This document shows, one piece after another, positions 6,907-15,267 of a stretch of 30,593 bases of DNA. The number at the start of each line of letters is the position of its first letter. Position 1 is the stretch's first letter. Made by a program: the position numbers and the translations under genes. The stretch spans positions 1 through 30,593 of the forward strand of contig CAMWOK010000003.1 of the NCBI GenBank assembly GCA_947175845.1, given 5' to 3'. The notes under the pieces were generated by a model. The model made no database searches and had not been told where the DNA came from. It saw only the letters and a program-made list of their open reading frames with translations. Source of the stretch: an uncultured Lachnospiraceae bacterium. Lineage in GTDB: Bacteria > Bacillota > Clostridia > Lachnospirales > Lachnospiraceae.

Positions 6907-8484
6907 TCATTCCAGCTCATGGGCAATGCTCCCTAAAAGCTCCCACGCGGCGTCGCGCTCCCGCCGCTGTTCCGGCTTCAGATTTTCGTATGGGCACAGC
7001 ATAGGATGCTGCCGTTTGATGTCGTGGCGCGCGGGACCGTAGGTCCAGTTATAGTAGGTGTAAAAACGCAGCCAGCGGGTGTGATCGAGCTGGCGGTACA
7101 TCTCGTGCAGCGACGCGGATTTTTTGGTTTCACAGTAGTTCTGATACGCTTTTTGGGTGATTTCGGGCGTCAGCTCTGTGATGGTTTCATCGTTCAGAAG
7201 AACCCGTATTTTCATCAGAAGATGGTCGGCGGCGGCGATTTTGGACTCCCGGTGGAAGGCGTCGAGTTCCTCCCAGGTCTTGTTGGGGTAGGAGACTGCC
7301 CGGCAGAACAGTTCGTTGATGGTGATGGCGGCCTTGTTCAGCGCAGTCCGCATAATCTGGTTCGGCGTGTAGATTTCTTCGTTCGTGCCAAAATACGTCA
7401 CGCCGGGCGTCTTTCGGTTGCTGTGCAGATGGACGGCTCCGGCCACGTGGTAGTAGCTGTTGAGCCGCCAGTAGATATTCCATCCCTGCGTCTCATCGTC
7501 GGGACAGATGATGATGCGGTCTGCCTGCTCCATGAGTGTGTGGTTCAACGCCCAGAGTTCTTCGTGAAAGATCAGGGAGTCGGTCGTCTCGGATGTTTTT
7601 CCCAGAGAGAAGGTTTCCTGCAGATGACAGTGCGTGGCAAGAAATTCTGCGGCGTCCCCGAAAATGTGATACGCGACATGCTGGTCCACCGCGATAATGT
7701 TGGTCAGGATGGCGCGTTCCAGAATACAGTGTCCGTAGTGTCCAAAGCCGATAATCACGATGGTATTCTCTGCTCTGCACAGCGGTTTGGAGTGCCAGTA
7801 CTGTCTGGCACAGCAGTCATAACTGTGAAAAAAATTAATATTTCCAGAGAGATGGTCCTGCCCGTTTGTGGTTCTGGCATACACCTCTACCGGCAGCGTA
7901 TGCAGGTCGATCGCGCGGGGATTGACGCCAATGTCATTTTCCTTCATCAGAAAGACTTTGCAGTTCGGGCCGGTATTTTTCTTGTGCGCCACGATCCTGG
8001 CGGGGGAGGCGTTGATAAAAAGGCAGGGATAGTCTGGAAATTCTGTCCGTTCATCCCTTTTTTCCCCGAAAATAATGACGGTGTCCGGATCTTCGCGAAG
8101 GATATTTGCGGCGAGTGTTCTGGATTCCACGCCGCAGTCCGCAAAATAGTACCAGTTTTTGCGCCGCTGGAATCCGAGCAGAAAAAGCGGGAGCCCTTCG
8201 CTGGTGACAAAGGACACAGCGGCGCCGAACAGGGTCATCATAATGCCGGCGGACATCAGCAGAAAGATGACGCCCACTGCCTTTCCAAGCGGCGTCACCG
8301 GTGTCAGATCGCCGTACCCCACCGTGGTCAGCGTGACCAGTGAGTACCAGAATGCGTCCTTGAAGGAGCGGATGGTCGCCGCGCTGCTGCCATGCTCTGA
8401 CAGGCAGAGAATGGCGAGCAGCAAAAGATAGATTGTGAGCAGGAAAATTGTCATACACAGATAGATTTTGTGCCTTCGCTTCAT
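6907..8484 (-). CDS. Two-TM potassium channel with cytosolic TrkA-N/RCK-like domains
   Basis: A 525-residue protein. The N-terminus has TM1 (IYLCMTIFLLTIYLLLLAIL), a pore helix with the potassium selectivity filter TTVGYGD near residue 53, and TM2 (GVIFLLMSAGIMMTLFGAAV). The cytosolic part appears to hold two Rossmann-like units. One starts near residue 115 (NWYYFADCGVESRTLAANIL). The other starts near 238 (NTIVIIGFGHYGHCILERA), with the glycine pattern GFGHYG and a following acidic IIAVDQ. The remaining 200 residues are helical and unassigned. RCK domains normally gate the channel by ion or nucleotide binding. The ATG at 8484 has AGGAGG nine bases upstream; an in-frame TTG at 8529 is weaker. 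It is convergent with the DUF3021 gene, three bases apart, with no visible terminator. Confidence 0.85.
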   Translation of the reverse strand: MKRRHKIYLCMTIFLLTIYLLLLAILCLSEHGSSAATIRSFKDAFWYSLVTLTTVGYGDLTPVTPLGKAVGVIFLLMSAGIMMTLFGAAVSFVTSEGLPLFLLGFQRRKNWYYFADCGVESRTLAANILREDPDTVIIFGEKRDERTEFPDYPCLFINASPARIVAHKKNTGPNCKVFLMKENDIGVNPRAIDLHTLPVEVYARTTNGQDHLSGNINFFHSYDCCARQYWHSKPLCRAENTIVIIGFGHYGHCILERAILTNIIAVDQHVAYHIFGDAAEFLATHCHLQETFSLGKTSETTDSLIFHEELWALNHTLMEQADRIIICPDDETQGWNIYWRLNSYYHVAGAVHLHSNRKTPGVTYFGTNEEIYTPNQIMRTALNKAAITINELFCRAVSYPNKTWEELDAFHRESKIAAADHLLMKIRVLLNDETITELTPEITQKAYQNYCETKKSASLHEMYRQLDHTRWLRFYTYYNWTYGPARHDIKRQHPMLCPYENLKPEQRRERDAAWELLGSIAHELE

Positions 8485-8523
8485 AAGGGCAGACCTCCTG
8501 TTACGCGATCGAAAAGGTGCAGG

Positions 8524-8552
8524 TATCAACCAGAAAAAACAAGGACTGACAA
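8524..8552 (-). promoter_or_regulatory. Possible promoter of the potassium channel gene
   Basis: On the minus strand TTGTCA (8552-8547), 17 bases, TTGATA (8529-8524). The -10 is poor, so this is a weak call. It lies between the channel gene and the upstream metallohydrolase gene. Confidence 0.3.
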
Positions 8553-8554
8553 AC

Positions 8555-9388
8555 TTACACGGTCACAGAAAACCCGTCATACGCTGTCACAAATCCCCCG
8601 GCGGACGCAAGCTCTGATAGCTCGTCATACAGCGGGCAGCATCCGTGCGAGAAGTGTGTGGCGACGAAGGTGGTGCTGCTGTCCGCGCACCCGGCCTCAA
8701 GCATCTGCTCCCGGATGGCAAAGCACGCCTCCAGATTCAGGTGCCCGATGTAGGTGGATCCTGTGCCCATGGTGCAGTCGAGGCTTACCAGGTCAAAGTG
8801 CATGGGGCGGATGGCCTCCCATGTCTCCGGGCAGATGGCACCGGTGTCATTTCCGTAGAAGATGGTCTTGCCGCAGTCGTCCGTCACCGTGTAGAGCAGG
8901 CAGTTCTCCCTGGGATCATGAACTGCCTTGAGCGGCAGAATCCGATACTTCCCGGAAGCAAACGGCGAGAAGGCATGGACCTCGGAAAAACGCACAAAGT
9001 CCGCCAGATGTTCTGGTGCCTCGGAATTGACCAGAAGTTCCCGGTACATCTGATGGCATTTTTCGTTTCCGTACAGGCGCATCGCCTCGCTGTCCTGACC
9101 GTACGCATACGGGTCTGAGCGCAGAATCAGCTCAAGCGGGGAGAAGTGGTCGCAGTGCGAGTGTGTCAGAAGCACGGTTTTGACCGAGTCCAGATTCAGA
9201 TCATACTGCAGCGAATGGCTGAATGTGTCGGGGCCAAAGTCCATCAGCAGGTCGTCGTTTATGAGGATCTGCGGGCGGCTTCGGATATTTCTTCCCTTTT
9301 TGATGCGCGCGGCCTTGCAGTTGTCGCAGTGGCAGAAGGGGGCTGGCCACCCCTCCGCCGCCGCAGTTCCAAGATATAGCAGTTTCAT
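8555..9388 (-). CDS. MBL-fold metallohydrolase, PhnP-like
   Basis: A 277-residue metallo-beta-lactamase-fold enzyme. The metal site THSHCDHFSP lies near residue 77, with later ligands probable in KAVHDPREN and in the C-terminal THFSHG. A cysteine cluster near residue 20 (FCHCDNCKAARIKKGRNIRS) matches the structural zinc-binding N-terminus of PhnP, the 5-phosphoribosyl 1,2-cyclic phosphate phosphodiesterase. No other phosphonate gene is nearby, so the actual substrate (a cyclic phosphodiester or similar) is uncertain. The ATG at 9388 has AGGAGA eight bases upstream and a good promoter of its own at 9438-9466, so it need not depend on the phosphorylase gene upstream. Residues just before 9388 in the open frame are not coding. 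Confidence 0.85.
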   Translation of the reverse strand: MKLLYLGTAAAEGWPAPFCHCDNCKAARIKKGRNIRSRPQILINDDLLMDFGPDTFSHSLQYDLNLDSVKTVLLTHSHCDHFSPLELILRSDPYAYGQDSEAMRLYGNEKCHQMYRELLVNSEAPEHLADFVRFSEVHAFSPFASGKYRILPLKAVHDPRENCLLYTVTDDCGKTIFYGNDTGAICPETWEAIRPMHFDLVSLDCTMGTGSTYIGHLNLEACFAIREQMLEAGCADSSTTFVATHFSHGCCPLYDELSELASAGGFVTAYDGFSVTV

Positions 9389-9437
9389 AGATCGTTCTCC
9401 TTTCGTGTGTTCAATAACAGCATTGTTCTTGATTAAT

Positions 9438-9466
9438 ATCATATCTTTTATCGCGACATTTTTCAA
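9438..9466 (-). promoter_or_regulatory. Promoter of the PhnP-like hydrolase gene
   Basis: On the minus strand TTGAAA (9466-9461), 17 bases, TATGAT (9443-9438), about 50 bases before the start codon. It lies in the 93-base gap after the phosphorylase stop codon, which has no clear terminator. Confidence 0.65.
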
Positions 9467-9481
9467 CAGATATATCACAGA

Positions 9482-12400
9482 TTATACAGCGGCACTTTCC
9501 TGACTGACATAGATATCCAGCGTTCCGCTGCAGTGTTCCAGCGCCTTGCGCAAGAGAACTGCAGCGCCGGGGCGGTATGGGTTGTGCGCGGTCTTTGCGT
9601 CGAGTTCCGCACCGCCGTCCATGACGCGCACGCGCTGTCCGGGCGCGTTTTCTGCGCCGGTGTGGAAGCAGAATGTAACAGTGCGTCCAAAGCAGTCATA
9701 GCAAAGACAGAGCCCGTCCGCCTCCGGCGGAAGTACAGGGTCTATCTGCAGATCGCTCTGCGTCAGGCGGATGCCCAGGATATTCTGGATAACCTGCCGG
9801 ATATAGATGCCGGGGCCGCTCGAGTACAGCCGCCACCCGCCTTTCACGCCGATCCCGCCGGATTTTAACAGGGAGAATGCCTCGGCGTAGCGGTAGCGGT
9901 CGGGATAGGCGCCGTCGGAGCTGCTAAAGTACAGATTGCTCTGGCGGATGCACGCGTTCGGCACGCTGTCCTGTATCTGGATCGGGTTGACACAAAACAG
10001 GCAGTCCCACGCCTCGCGGGCGTCGCCCAGCTTTGCCATCGCCTCGATATAGCGGATGTGCGCGTGGGTGTACTGCAGGCTGATTTCCCGCCCGACATTG
10101 GCGGCCTGCTCCGCGCGCCGGAACAGATGACTGACACCGCCGTCGTAAGCGGCAGGTCTGTCCATCAGGCGCACGCCGTCCGGACATTTGAGCTGTTCTC
10201 TGATGAGTTCTGCGTTGCGCGCGGCCTGTTCGGGGCTGACAAGCCCGGCGATAATGCTGCGCGTCATCGGCAGCAGGCGGTAGTGGATTCCGGTCACAGT
10301 GTCGCAGGGGTGCAGCATGTAGGTGTACGTGTCGCGGCAGTCCAGAAATCCAGCAATCACACCGTCCTTGATCAGGATCGTTTCAAAGGCGTCCTTTACC
10401 GCGTCTGACAGCGCACTAAATTGACCAGATAAGTCAAATGCCTGCTGCGTGATGGTCTGATCAGACAGGCTTTCTGCTGCGGTGCGCAGGCTGCTGCTGA
10501 GCGCACAGAAGGTCTGGTAGGCGAGCGCGACAGTCCACGCGCTGACAAGGCGCTGTTTCAGATCTTCTTTGGCGGGCTGCAGTGTGTCGTCCCAGTCGCC
10601 TCCCGCGTAGGTGATCAGCCCGGTGCCGTCGATGATGCGCGTCTCTTTGATGTTGGAGAGGGCAAGGTCAATGTGCGACAAAAGGGAGCTGGTCTCAGTG
10701 CCGTCGTCGTAGGGAATCTGCGCTTCGAGAATCGACGCGTCGCCGGATGCCGCCAGGTAGTCCGCCACACATTTTAAGGGCCAGAAGATCACGTCGCCGT
10801 GGCACTCACCGGGATTGATCGCATAGCGGTCAAACATGAACCACTGCGGCCACTCCCGCGTCCTGCGGTTCTGGTGGGAGAAAATGTTGAGGAGGACAGC
10901 GCGCACCAGCGCGTAGTGCTGTGTGGTCAAAAACAGCTCTATCGGTCCCTGACAGATATCGCGCGTTCCCCACGCCGCGCCGCCCGGCTGTTCCAGGCCG
11001 TGGGGCATGGCGAAGTGAATCATGGCATTGTGCGCATACCACCAGACAGTCTCGTTGAGGATGTCGGCCTGCTTCCACGCGGACGCGGGCGTCAGGGCGA
11101 AATGGTTTGTGATCGCGCTGTAATAGTCGAGGCACGCGCGCTTTTCCTCCGCGAAGGAGTGCGCTGCAGTACGGCTGTCCTCCTCCGCGCCAAGGAATCC
11201 GCGGATGATCACGCAGAACGCGGAGCGGGCGCTGATGGAGAGCGTCAGAAACGTTTCGTCAAACGGCTTGTTGTCCGCGAAGAAAATACGGTCGTCGCTG
11301 GCGGTGAAGCTGCAGTCTGGAAGGGTCATGTCGTAGTGCAGACCGGGGTATACTGCGCTGTCGAGCGTGAAGCGCAGCCCCTGATCGATCGCGATGCAGG
11401 TGATATCCCCGCAGAGCTCGTTGCTGCCCATGACAAGCTGATTTGTCAGGATAAAATCATAGGAAACTCCATTGCGGCTGCGCACTTCCAGCGTCAGGTC
11501 GGGCGCCTGCGCGGCGGTGTAGGCCGTTATCTGCAAGATGTCCTCATTCAGCTTATAGTACCAGCAGGAATAGTTCATGCCCATCTCAAAAAGCCCGGGA
11601 AGATTCAGCAGCCGGTAGGAGCCGTCGAGACGGATGTACAGACGCTGCCCGCTGTTTTTCTGGAGATTCAGTGCGCCGCGCGGGGTGGACAGCAGCTTGT
11701 GCAGGTCCGTGTTGCCGATCACGACATGGCTGTTGAATATGCCGTACAGATACTGTGTCGAGGAGATCAGCGCGCTGTCTATGGTGTCCTTTTTGGGCGG
11801 CGTGATGATGATGGTCCCGTGCGGGCGCTCCATCAGAAGTTCCTTCTCCTTTGTGACGACGTGGGCGTGGTCGTCGGTAAAAAAGGAGAGCAGCGTTTTG
11901 TCTTTGTGTTCTTCCAGCTTTCGGGACGGAAACAGTGCGTCGATCTCCCCGGATGAAAAGGAATCAGAGGAGACGGGTGCATCGAACACATTTTTGACAA
12001 TCACGGGCGCAAGCTCCTGCATGGGCGCTTCGTCCGGGAGCGGCGTGCGGTGCGCAGCCAGGATGTCCTCCTGAAATTCCACTTCCGTGACTGCCCCGGG
12101 GTGATCGTCCCTAAAACAGCCATAGAAAGAGAGGGTCTTTGTCCCGTCGACACAGAACTGTTCTGTCTGCAGCCCGGTGTAGGCAGACTCATACTGCAAA
12201 TTATAGTCCGCGAGGTTTCCAGAGAGCGCTTCGGGAATCCCGGTCTCCTTGCAGGAGAGCCCGAAAAACTGCATACCGTCGGTGGCGTAGTGCGCGGCCT
12301 TCGCGCCGATGACGCCCTGCTGCAGATAGGGGTAATGCCCGTCGGCGGGCATGTTCTGACGGGAGCAGACGACGTGGCCGTTTGCGCCGTCAAAAACGCT

Positions 12401-12847
12401 GTGTCCGAGGTATTGGGACACATAGAATTCATTTGTGTAGACATTGTTTTCGGGGGCGATGCTGATATCCTGGCCGTAGAGGAGATCGACAGTCTGTCCG
12501 CTGCCGGCGAGCGTGATATCCCAGAACCAGCAGTCCGACACGAGGCGGAAGGTCACGGTGTAGGTGATGTCCTGCGCGCAGCCCCGGTACTGCAGGCAGT
12601 GCTCGCCGCAGGAGAGTGTGCTGGCTGACCGGATTCCGAGCAGCGGATAGGTGCTGCAGCCCTGCGCGTGCCAGATGCGCAGCCAGATGTTGTTGAGCGA
12701 GCCGTCTTTTGCATTTCCGCGAAACTGGTTGATGAGAATGCCGCCCCGCGTCAGGGTGAAAAGGTCACCTGTGGGCAGGAAGGTGCAGCGCCAGTCACGC
12801 TGGTGCGCGTATGGTCTTATCGTAAGAAAACGGTTTATTTTTTTCAT
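9482..12847 (-). CDS. GH94-type phosphorylase, probable 1,2-beta-oligoglucan phosphorylase (SOGP)
   Basis: A 1121-residue protein without a signal peptide or the glycosyltransferase modules of cyclic glucan synthases. The N-terminal 600 residues are beta-rich. The catalytic alpha-barrel carries GTRDICQGP near residue 627 and YAGGDWDDTL near 750, where the last aspartate (about 754) sits at the GH94 general-acid position of GDWND. YSSGPGIYIRQVIQNILGIR lies near 1007, corresponding to the phosphate-side loop and closing helix. The length and absence of a C-terminal ChvB layout fit 1,2-beta-oligoglucan phosphorylase, which splits sophorooligosaccharides with phosphate to alpha-glucose 1-phosphate. 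A binding-protein-dependent transporter, LacI regulator and GH3 enzyme opposite support that. It is read leftward from a consensus promoter through a 100-base leader with a LacI-type operator. Another GH94 specificity (cellodextrin, laminaribiose) cannot be excluded. Confidence 0.72.
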   Translation of the reverse strand: MKKINRFLTIRPYAHQRDWRCTFLPTGDLFTLTRGGILINQFRGNAKDGSLNNIWLRIWHAQGCSTYPLLGIRSASTLSCGEHCLQYRGCAQDITYTVTFRLVSDCWFWDITLAGSGQTVDLLYGQDISIAPENNVYTNEFYVSQYLGHSVFDGANGHVVCSRQNMPADGHYPYLQQGVIGAKAAHYATDGMQFFGLSCKETGIPEALSGNLADYNLQYESAYTGLQTEQFCVDGTKTLSFYGCFRDDHPGAVTEVEFQEDILAAHRTPLPDEAPMQELAPVIVKNVFDAPVSSDSFSSGEIDALFPSRKLEEHKDKTLLSFFTDDHAHVVTKEKELLMERPHGTIIITPPKKDTIDSALISSTQYLYGIFNSHVVIGNTDLHKLLSTPRGALNLQKNSGQRLYIRLDGSYRLLNLPGLFEMGMNYSCWYYKLNEDILQITAYTAAQAPDLTLEVRSRNGVSYDFILTNQLVMGSNELCGDITCIAIDQGLRFTLDSAVYPGLHYDMTLPDCSFTASDDRIFFADNKPFDETFLTLSISARSAFCVIIRGFLGAEEDSRTAAHSFAEEKRACLDYYSAITNHFALTPASAWKQADILNETVWWYAHNAMIHFAMPHGLEQPGGAAWGTRDICQGPIELFLTTQHYALVRAVLLNIFSHQNRRTREWPQWFMFDRYAINPGECHGDVIFWPLKCVADYLAASGDASILEAQIPYDDGTETSSLLSHIDLALSNIKETRIIDGTGLITYAGGDWDDTLQPAKEDLKQRLVSAWTVALAYQTFCALSSSLRTAAESLSDQTITQQAFDLSGQFSALSDAVKDAFETILIKDGVIAGFLDCRDTYTYMLHPCDTVTGIHYRLLPMTRSIIAGLVSPEQAARNAELIREQLKCPDGVRLMDRPAAYDGGVSHLFRRAEQAANVGREISLQYTHAHIRYIEAMAKLGDAREAWDCLFCVNPIQIQDSVPNACIRQSNLYFSSSDGAYPDRYRYAEAFSLLKSGGIGVKGGWRLYSSGPGIYIRQVIQNILGIRLTQSDLQIDPVLPPEADGLCLCYDCFGRTVTFCFHTGAENAPGQRVRVMDGGAELDAKTAHNPYRPGAAVLLRKALEHCSGTLDIYVSQESAAV

Positions 12848-12896
12848 AGAGCCAAGTCCTTTCTGAATGGTATATTGATATGGATTGTTGATTGAT

Positions 12897-12911
12897 ATGG
12901 AAACGTTTTCT
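12897..12911. promoter_or_regulatory. LacI-family operator, phosphorylase side
   Basis: ATGGAAACGTTTTCT, a near-palindrome centred on CG (AAACGTTT core), the form bound by LacI/CcpA-family repressors. It is identical over 15 bases to the site at 13227-13241. It lies about 40-50 bases downstream of the predicted start point of the phosphorylase promoter, a roadblock position. The LacI regulator encoded at 16963-17994 is the likely ligand; CcpA is the alternative because the site also fits the cre consensus. Confidence 0.75.
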
Positions 12912-12955
12912 TAAAATAAGAACTCAGAATGAAAATACTGCAGTCCAGTATCTTG

Positions 12956-12984
12956 ATTATAAGTTCCTTTGTGTAAAATGTCAA
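12956..12984 (-). promoter_or_regulatory. Consensus sigma-A promoter of the phosphorylase gene
   Basis: On the minus strand TTGACA (12984-12979), a 17-base spacer and TATAAT (12961-12956), all twelve bases matching consensus. The predicted start near 12949 leaves a leader of about 100 bases. Confidence 0.88.
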
Positions 12985-13019
12985 CAGAAAGATAGAGAGA
13001 AGCCCACAAATAGGAACTT
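12961..13019. repeat. Imperfect inverted repeat overlapping the phosphorylase promoter
   Basis: AAGTTCCTTTGTG (12961-12973) is nearly the reverse complement of CACAAATAGGAACTT (13005-13019), differing by two extra bases. The first arm lies inside the promoter spacer and touches the -10; the second lies upstream of the -35. This could be a site for a second regulator or chance. Confidence 0.4.
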
Positions 13020-13181
13020 TGTGCTAAATCTGGAAGAAGATGGAAGAAAAGCGGAGCGCCCAGAGGCAGAAAAATATGGATAATAATGACAGGGCGGGCT
13101 TAAAAAAATGTAAAAAAAGGCAAAATTGATATTGGCAGTTTTCAATAAAAAGCAAACGTAAATTATGTCAAAAGTGATAGA

Positions 13182-13210
13182 TTGACTTTCGATACGGAAT
13201 GAATTATGAT
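13182..13210 (+). promoter_or_regulatory. Promoter of the sugar transport operon
   Basis: TTGACT (13182-13187), 17 bases, TATGAT (13205-13210), ten of twelve bases matching consensus. It drives the six genes from 13312 to 20966. The operator at 13227-13241 starts about ten bases after the predicted start point. Confidence 0.85.
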
Positions 13211-13226
13211 AAATATGTTGAAAGAA

Positions 13227-13241
13227 ATGGAAACGTTTTCT
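13227..13241. promoter_or_regulatory. LacI-family operator, transporter side
   Basis: ATGGAAACGTTTTCT, identical to the site at 12897-12911 and in the same orientation, 330 bases away. Its position at about +10 to +25 of the operon transcript would let a bound repressor block initiation or early elongation. Confidence 0.78.
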
Positions 13242-13311
13242 GAAAAAGCAGAAAACAGATGACGCACAGCAGTTTAAGAACGGAAAGAAGTTTTTAACAG
13301 AGAATGGAGGG

Positions 13312-14250
13312 ATGGTATTGAAAGTGAAACGAGGGTTTCAGGACTTTTTAAAAGAAGTCAAAAAGAACTGGGTGTTGTTTCTGATGCTGGTTCCGGCAAT
13401 CACATATTTCATTGTATTCAGCTATGTGACCATGCCAGGCGCCTATGTGGCATTTGTAAACTATAATCCGAACAAAGGGATATTTGGAAGTGAGTTTGTC
13501 GGGTTCAAGAACTTTGCGTTTTTGATACGCAATGGGGATTTGGTGCGCATCACAAAAAATACCCTTCTCTACAATGGCGTGTTTCTGTTGTTGAGCCATA
13601 TGATTCAGATTGTGCTGGCAATCATGCTCTCGGAGATTATGAACAAAATCTTCAAGAAGATTTCGCAGTCCGTCATTTTGCTCCCGCACTTTATTTCCTA
13701 TGTTGTAGTCGGCGTGTTTGCATACAACTTCTTTAATTTTGACAACGGCTTTATCAACTCGCTGCTGGTGAGCCTGGGCATGGAGCGCATTTCCTTCTAC
13801 TCCACACCGGGCGTATGGAAATACATTATCGTGTTCTTTTACATATGGAAGACAACCGGTTACGGCATGATCGTCTACATGGCGGCAATCACGGGCATCA
13901 GCAGTGAGATCTACGAGGCGTGCTATATCGACGGGGCAAGCCGCTTCCAGCGGATTCGCTATGTGACGCTGCCGCTGCTCAAGCCGACCTTTATTCTGCT
14001 GGTTCTGTTTGGACTGGGAGGCATTCTGCGCGGGTCCTTTGACCTGTTTTACAACCTCATCGGAACCAACTCGCTGCTCTACGGGCAGACGGACATCATT
14101 GACACCTATGTATACCGGAGTCTGGTAGGGTCGTTCAACTTCGCTTCCAGTGCGGCGGTGGGATTGTACCAGTCGGTGTTCGGCCTGATTTTCGTCATGA
14201 TAATCAATCTGATTGTGCGCAGGGTCGAGCCGGAGAGCGCACTGTTTTGA
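13312..14250 (+). CDS. CUT1-family sugar ABC transporter permease 1 (LplB/UgpA-like)
   Basis: About 312 residues with six hydrophobic segments, the first at WVLFLMLVPAITYFIVFSYV and the last at SVFGLIFVMIINLIVRRVEP. The cytoplasmic EAA loop EIYEACYIDGASRFQRIRYV, which docks on the ATPase, lies near residue 200. Such proteins pair with a second permease, an extracellular binding protein and a shared MsmK-type ATPase; the first two follow here and the ATPase is absent, as is common in Clostridia. GGAGG at 13306-13310 is one base from the ATG at 13312 and seven from an in-frame TTG at 13318, so the true start may be 13318. First gene of the operon. Confidence 0.92.
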   Translation: MVLKVKRGFQDFLKEVKKNWVLFLMLVPAITYFIVFSYVTMPGAYVAFVNYNPNKGIFGSEFVGFKNFAFLIRNGDLVRITKNTLLYNGVFLLLSHMIQIVLAIMLSEIMNKIFKKISQSVILLPHFISYVVVGVFAYNFFNFDNGFINSLLVSLGMERISFYSTPGVWKYIIVFFYIWKTTGYGMIVYMAAITGISSEIYEACYIDGASRFQRIRYVTLPLLKPTFILLVLFGLGGILRGSFDLFYNLIGTNSLLYGQTDIIDTYVYRSLVGSFNFASSAAVGLYQSVFGLIFVMIINLIVRRVEPESALF

Positions 14251-14265
14251 TAAGGAGGGGACTGT

Positions 14266-15186
14266 ATGGGACAGGAAAAAAAGGAGATCGTGCCCGCATC
14301 CAAAATTAAAATGGGCAGGAGCAACAGGATGCTCTCTATTATATGTTATGTGGTGGTCGGACTGTTTGCGGCAGTGTGTCTGTTTCCGTTTGCGCTGATG
14401 ATTACCTCATCCTTCATGACGGAGAAGGAGATTGTCAGCGAGGGATACAAGCTGTTTCCCAAGGAGTGGACAGCCTCCGCTTACACGTACCTGCTGGACA
14501 ATCCGAAGAAGCTTCTCGACGCCTACAAGACGACGATCCTGATTACCGTCGTCGGAACCGTGCTGGGACTTGTGATCATGTCCATGGCGGGGTATGTGCT
14601 CAACCGCAAGGACTTTAAGTACAGGGGATTCTTCTCATTTATGATTTATTTTACCACGCTGTTTTCCGGCGGGCTTGTGCCGACCTACATCCTGTATGTC
14701 CGGTATCTGAATCTGAAGGACAATGTGTGGGCGATGATACTGCCGGGGCTTGTCAGCGCGTGGTCCATCTTCCTGATGCGCAATTTTATGAAGTCGATCC
14801 CGGATGAGCTGTACGAGTCCGCGACGATGGACGGGGCAGGGCCGTTTGCAATCTATCTCAAGATCTTTATGCCGCTCGCGATCCCGTCGCTTGCGACGGT
14901 GGGCCTGTTTCTGGCGCTGGGCTACTGGAACGAGTGGTACAATGCCAGCCTCTACATCGACACGGCTACCAAGTATCCGCTGCAGTACTATCTGCAGAAG
15001 ATGATCAACCAGACAAGCATCGAGGCGCTGACCAACGCGGGACATGTGATCGACGCGGGTCTGGTGCCCACGCAGTCCGTGAAGATGGCGACCGCCGTGC
15101 TGACGACAGGGCCGATTATACTGCTCTATCCGTTCGTGCAGAAGTATTTTGTCAGCGGTCTGACGGTCGGGAGTGTCAAAGGTTAG
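14266..15186 (+). CDS. CUT1-family sugar ABC transporter permease 2 (YtcP-like)
   Basis: A 306-residue membrane protein with six segments, the first at LSIICYVVVGLFAAVCLFPF. The EAA loop ELYESATMDGAGPFAIYLKI lies near residue 183, and the C-terminus GPIILLYPFVQKYFVSGLTV is typical of the second CUT1 permease. AAGGAGG precedes the ATG by about seven bases. It starts 15 bases after permease 1 and forms the membrane channel with it. The predicted cargo is a beta-1,2-glucooligosaccharide, by gene context only. Confidence 0.93.
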   Translation: MGQEKKEIVPASKIKMGRSNRMLSIICYVVVGLFAAVCLFPFALMITSSFMTEKEIVSEGYKLFPKEWTASAYTYLLDNPKKLLDAYKTTILITVVGTVLGLVIMSMAGYVLNRKDFKYRGFFSFMIYFTTLFSGGLVPTYILYVRYLNLKDNVWAMILPGLVSAWSIFLMRNFMKSIPDELYESATMDGAGPFAIYLKIFMPLAIPSLATVGLFLALGYWNEWYNASLYIDTATKYPLQYYLQKMINQTSIEALTNAGHVIDAGLVPTQSVKMATAVLTTGPIILLYPFVQKYFVSGLTVGSVKG

Positions 15187-15221
15187 AAATATTTTAAAAC
15201 AAATGTTTGCTGGATAAAATT

Positions 15222-15244
15222 ACCTTTACTTTTCGGGTAAAGGT
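15222..15244 (+). other. Intercistronic hairpin between permease and binding-protein genes
   Basis: ACCTTTAC (15222-15229) and GTAAAGGT (15237-15244) make a perfect eight-base-pair stem with a seven-base loop, without a T-run. It probably marks an RNA processing or 3' stabilising element that lets the binding-protein message outlast the permease message. Confidence 0.55.
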
Positions 15245-15267
15245 TGATAAAATAAGGAGGAAATTAA

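Larger units (their letters stand above)
12848..13311. other. Divergent control region of the sugar locus
   Basis: 464 bases without a gene between the phosphorylase (leftward) and first permease (rightward). It holds two strong outward promoters, one identical LacI-type operator downstream of each, a direct repeat ATTGATATGG (12874-12883 and 12891-12900) and an imperfect inverted repeat (12961-13019). The middle, 13025-13180, is AT-rich with nothing I can name. The short open frame at 12892-13083 covers an operator and a promoter and is not taken as coding. Confidence 0.8.

Noticed and set aside
10799..11956. 385-codon plus-strand frame inside the phosphorylase gene
   Set aside because: No ribosome site or motif, and it opposes a gene with clear catalytic motifs.
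12892..13083. 63-codon frame in the divergent control region
   Set aside because: It covers an operator, the phosphorylase promoter and an inverted repeat, and has no ribosome site.
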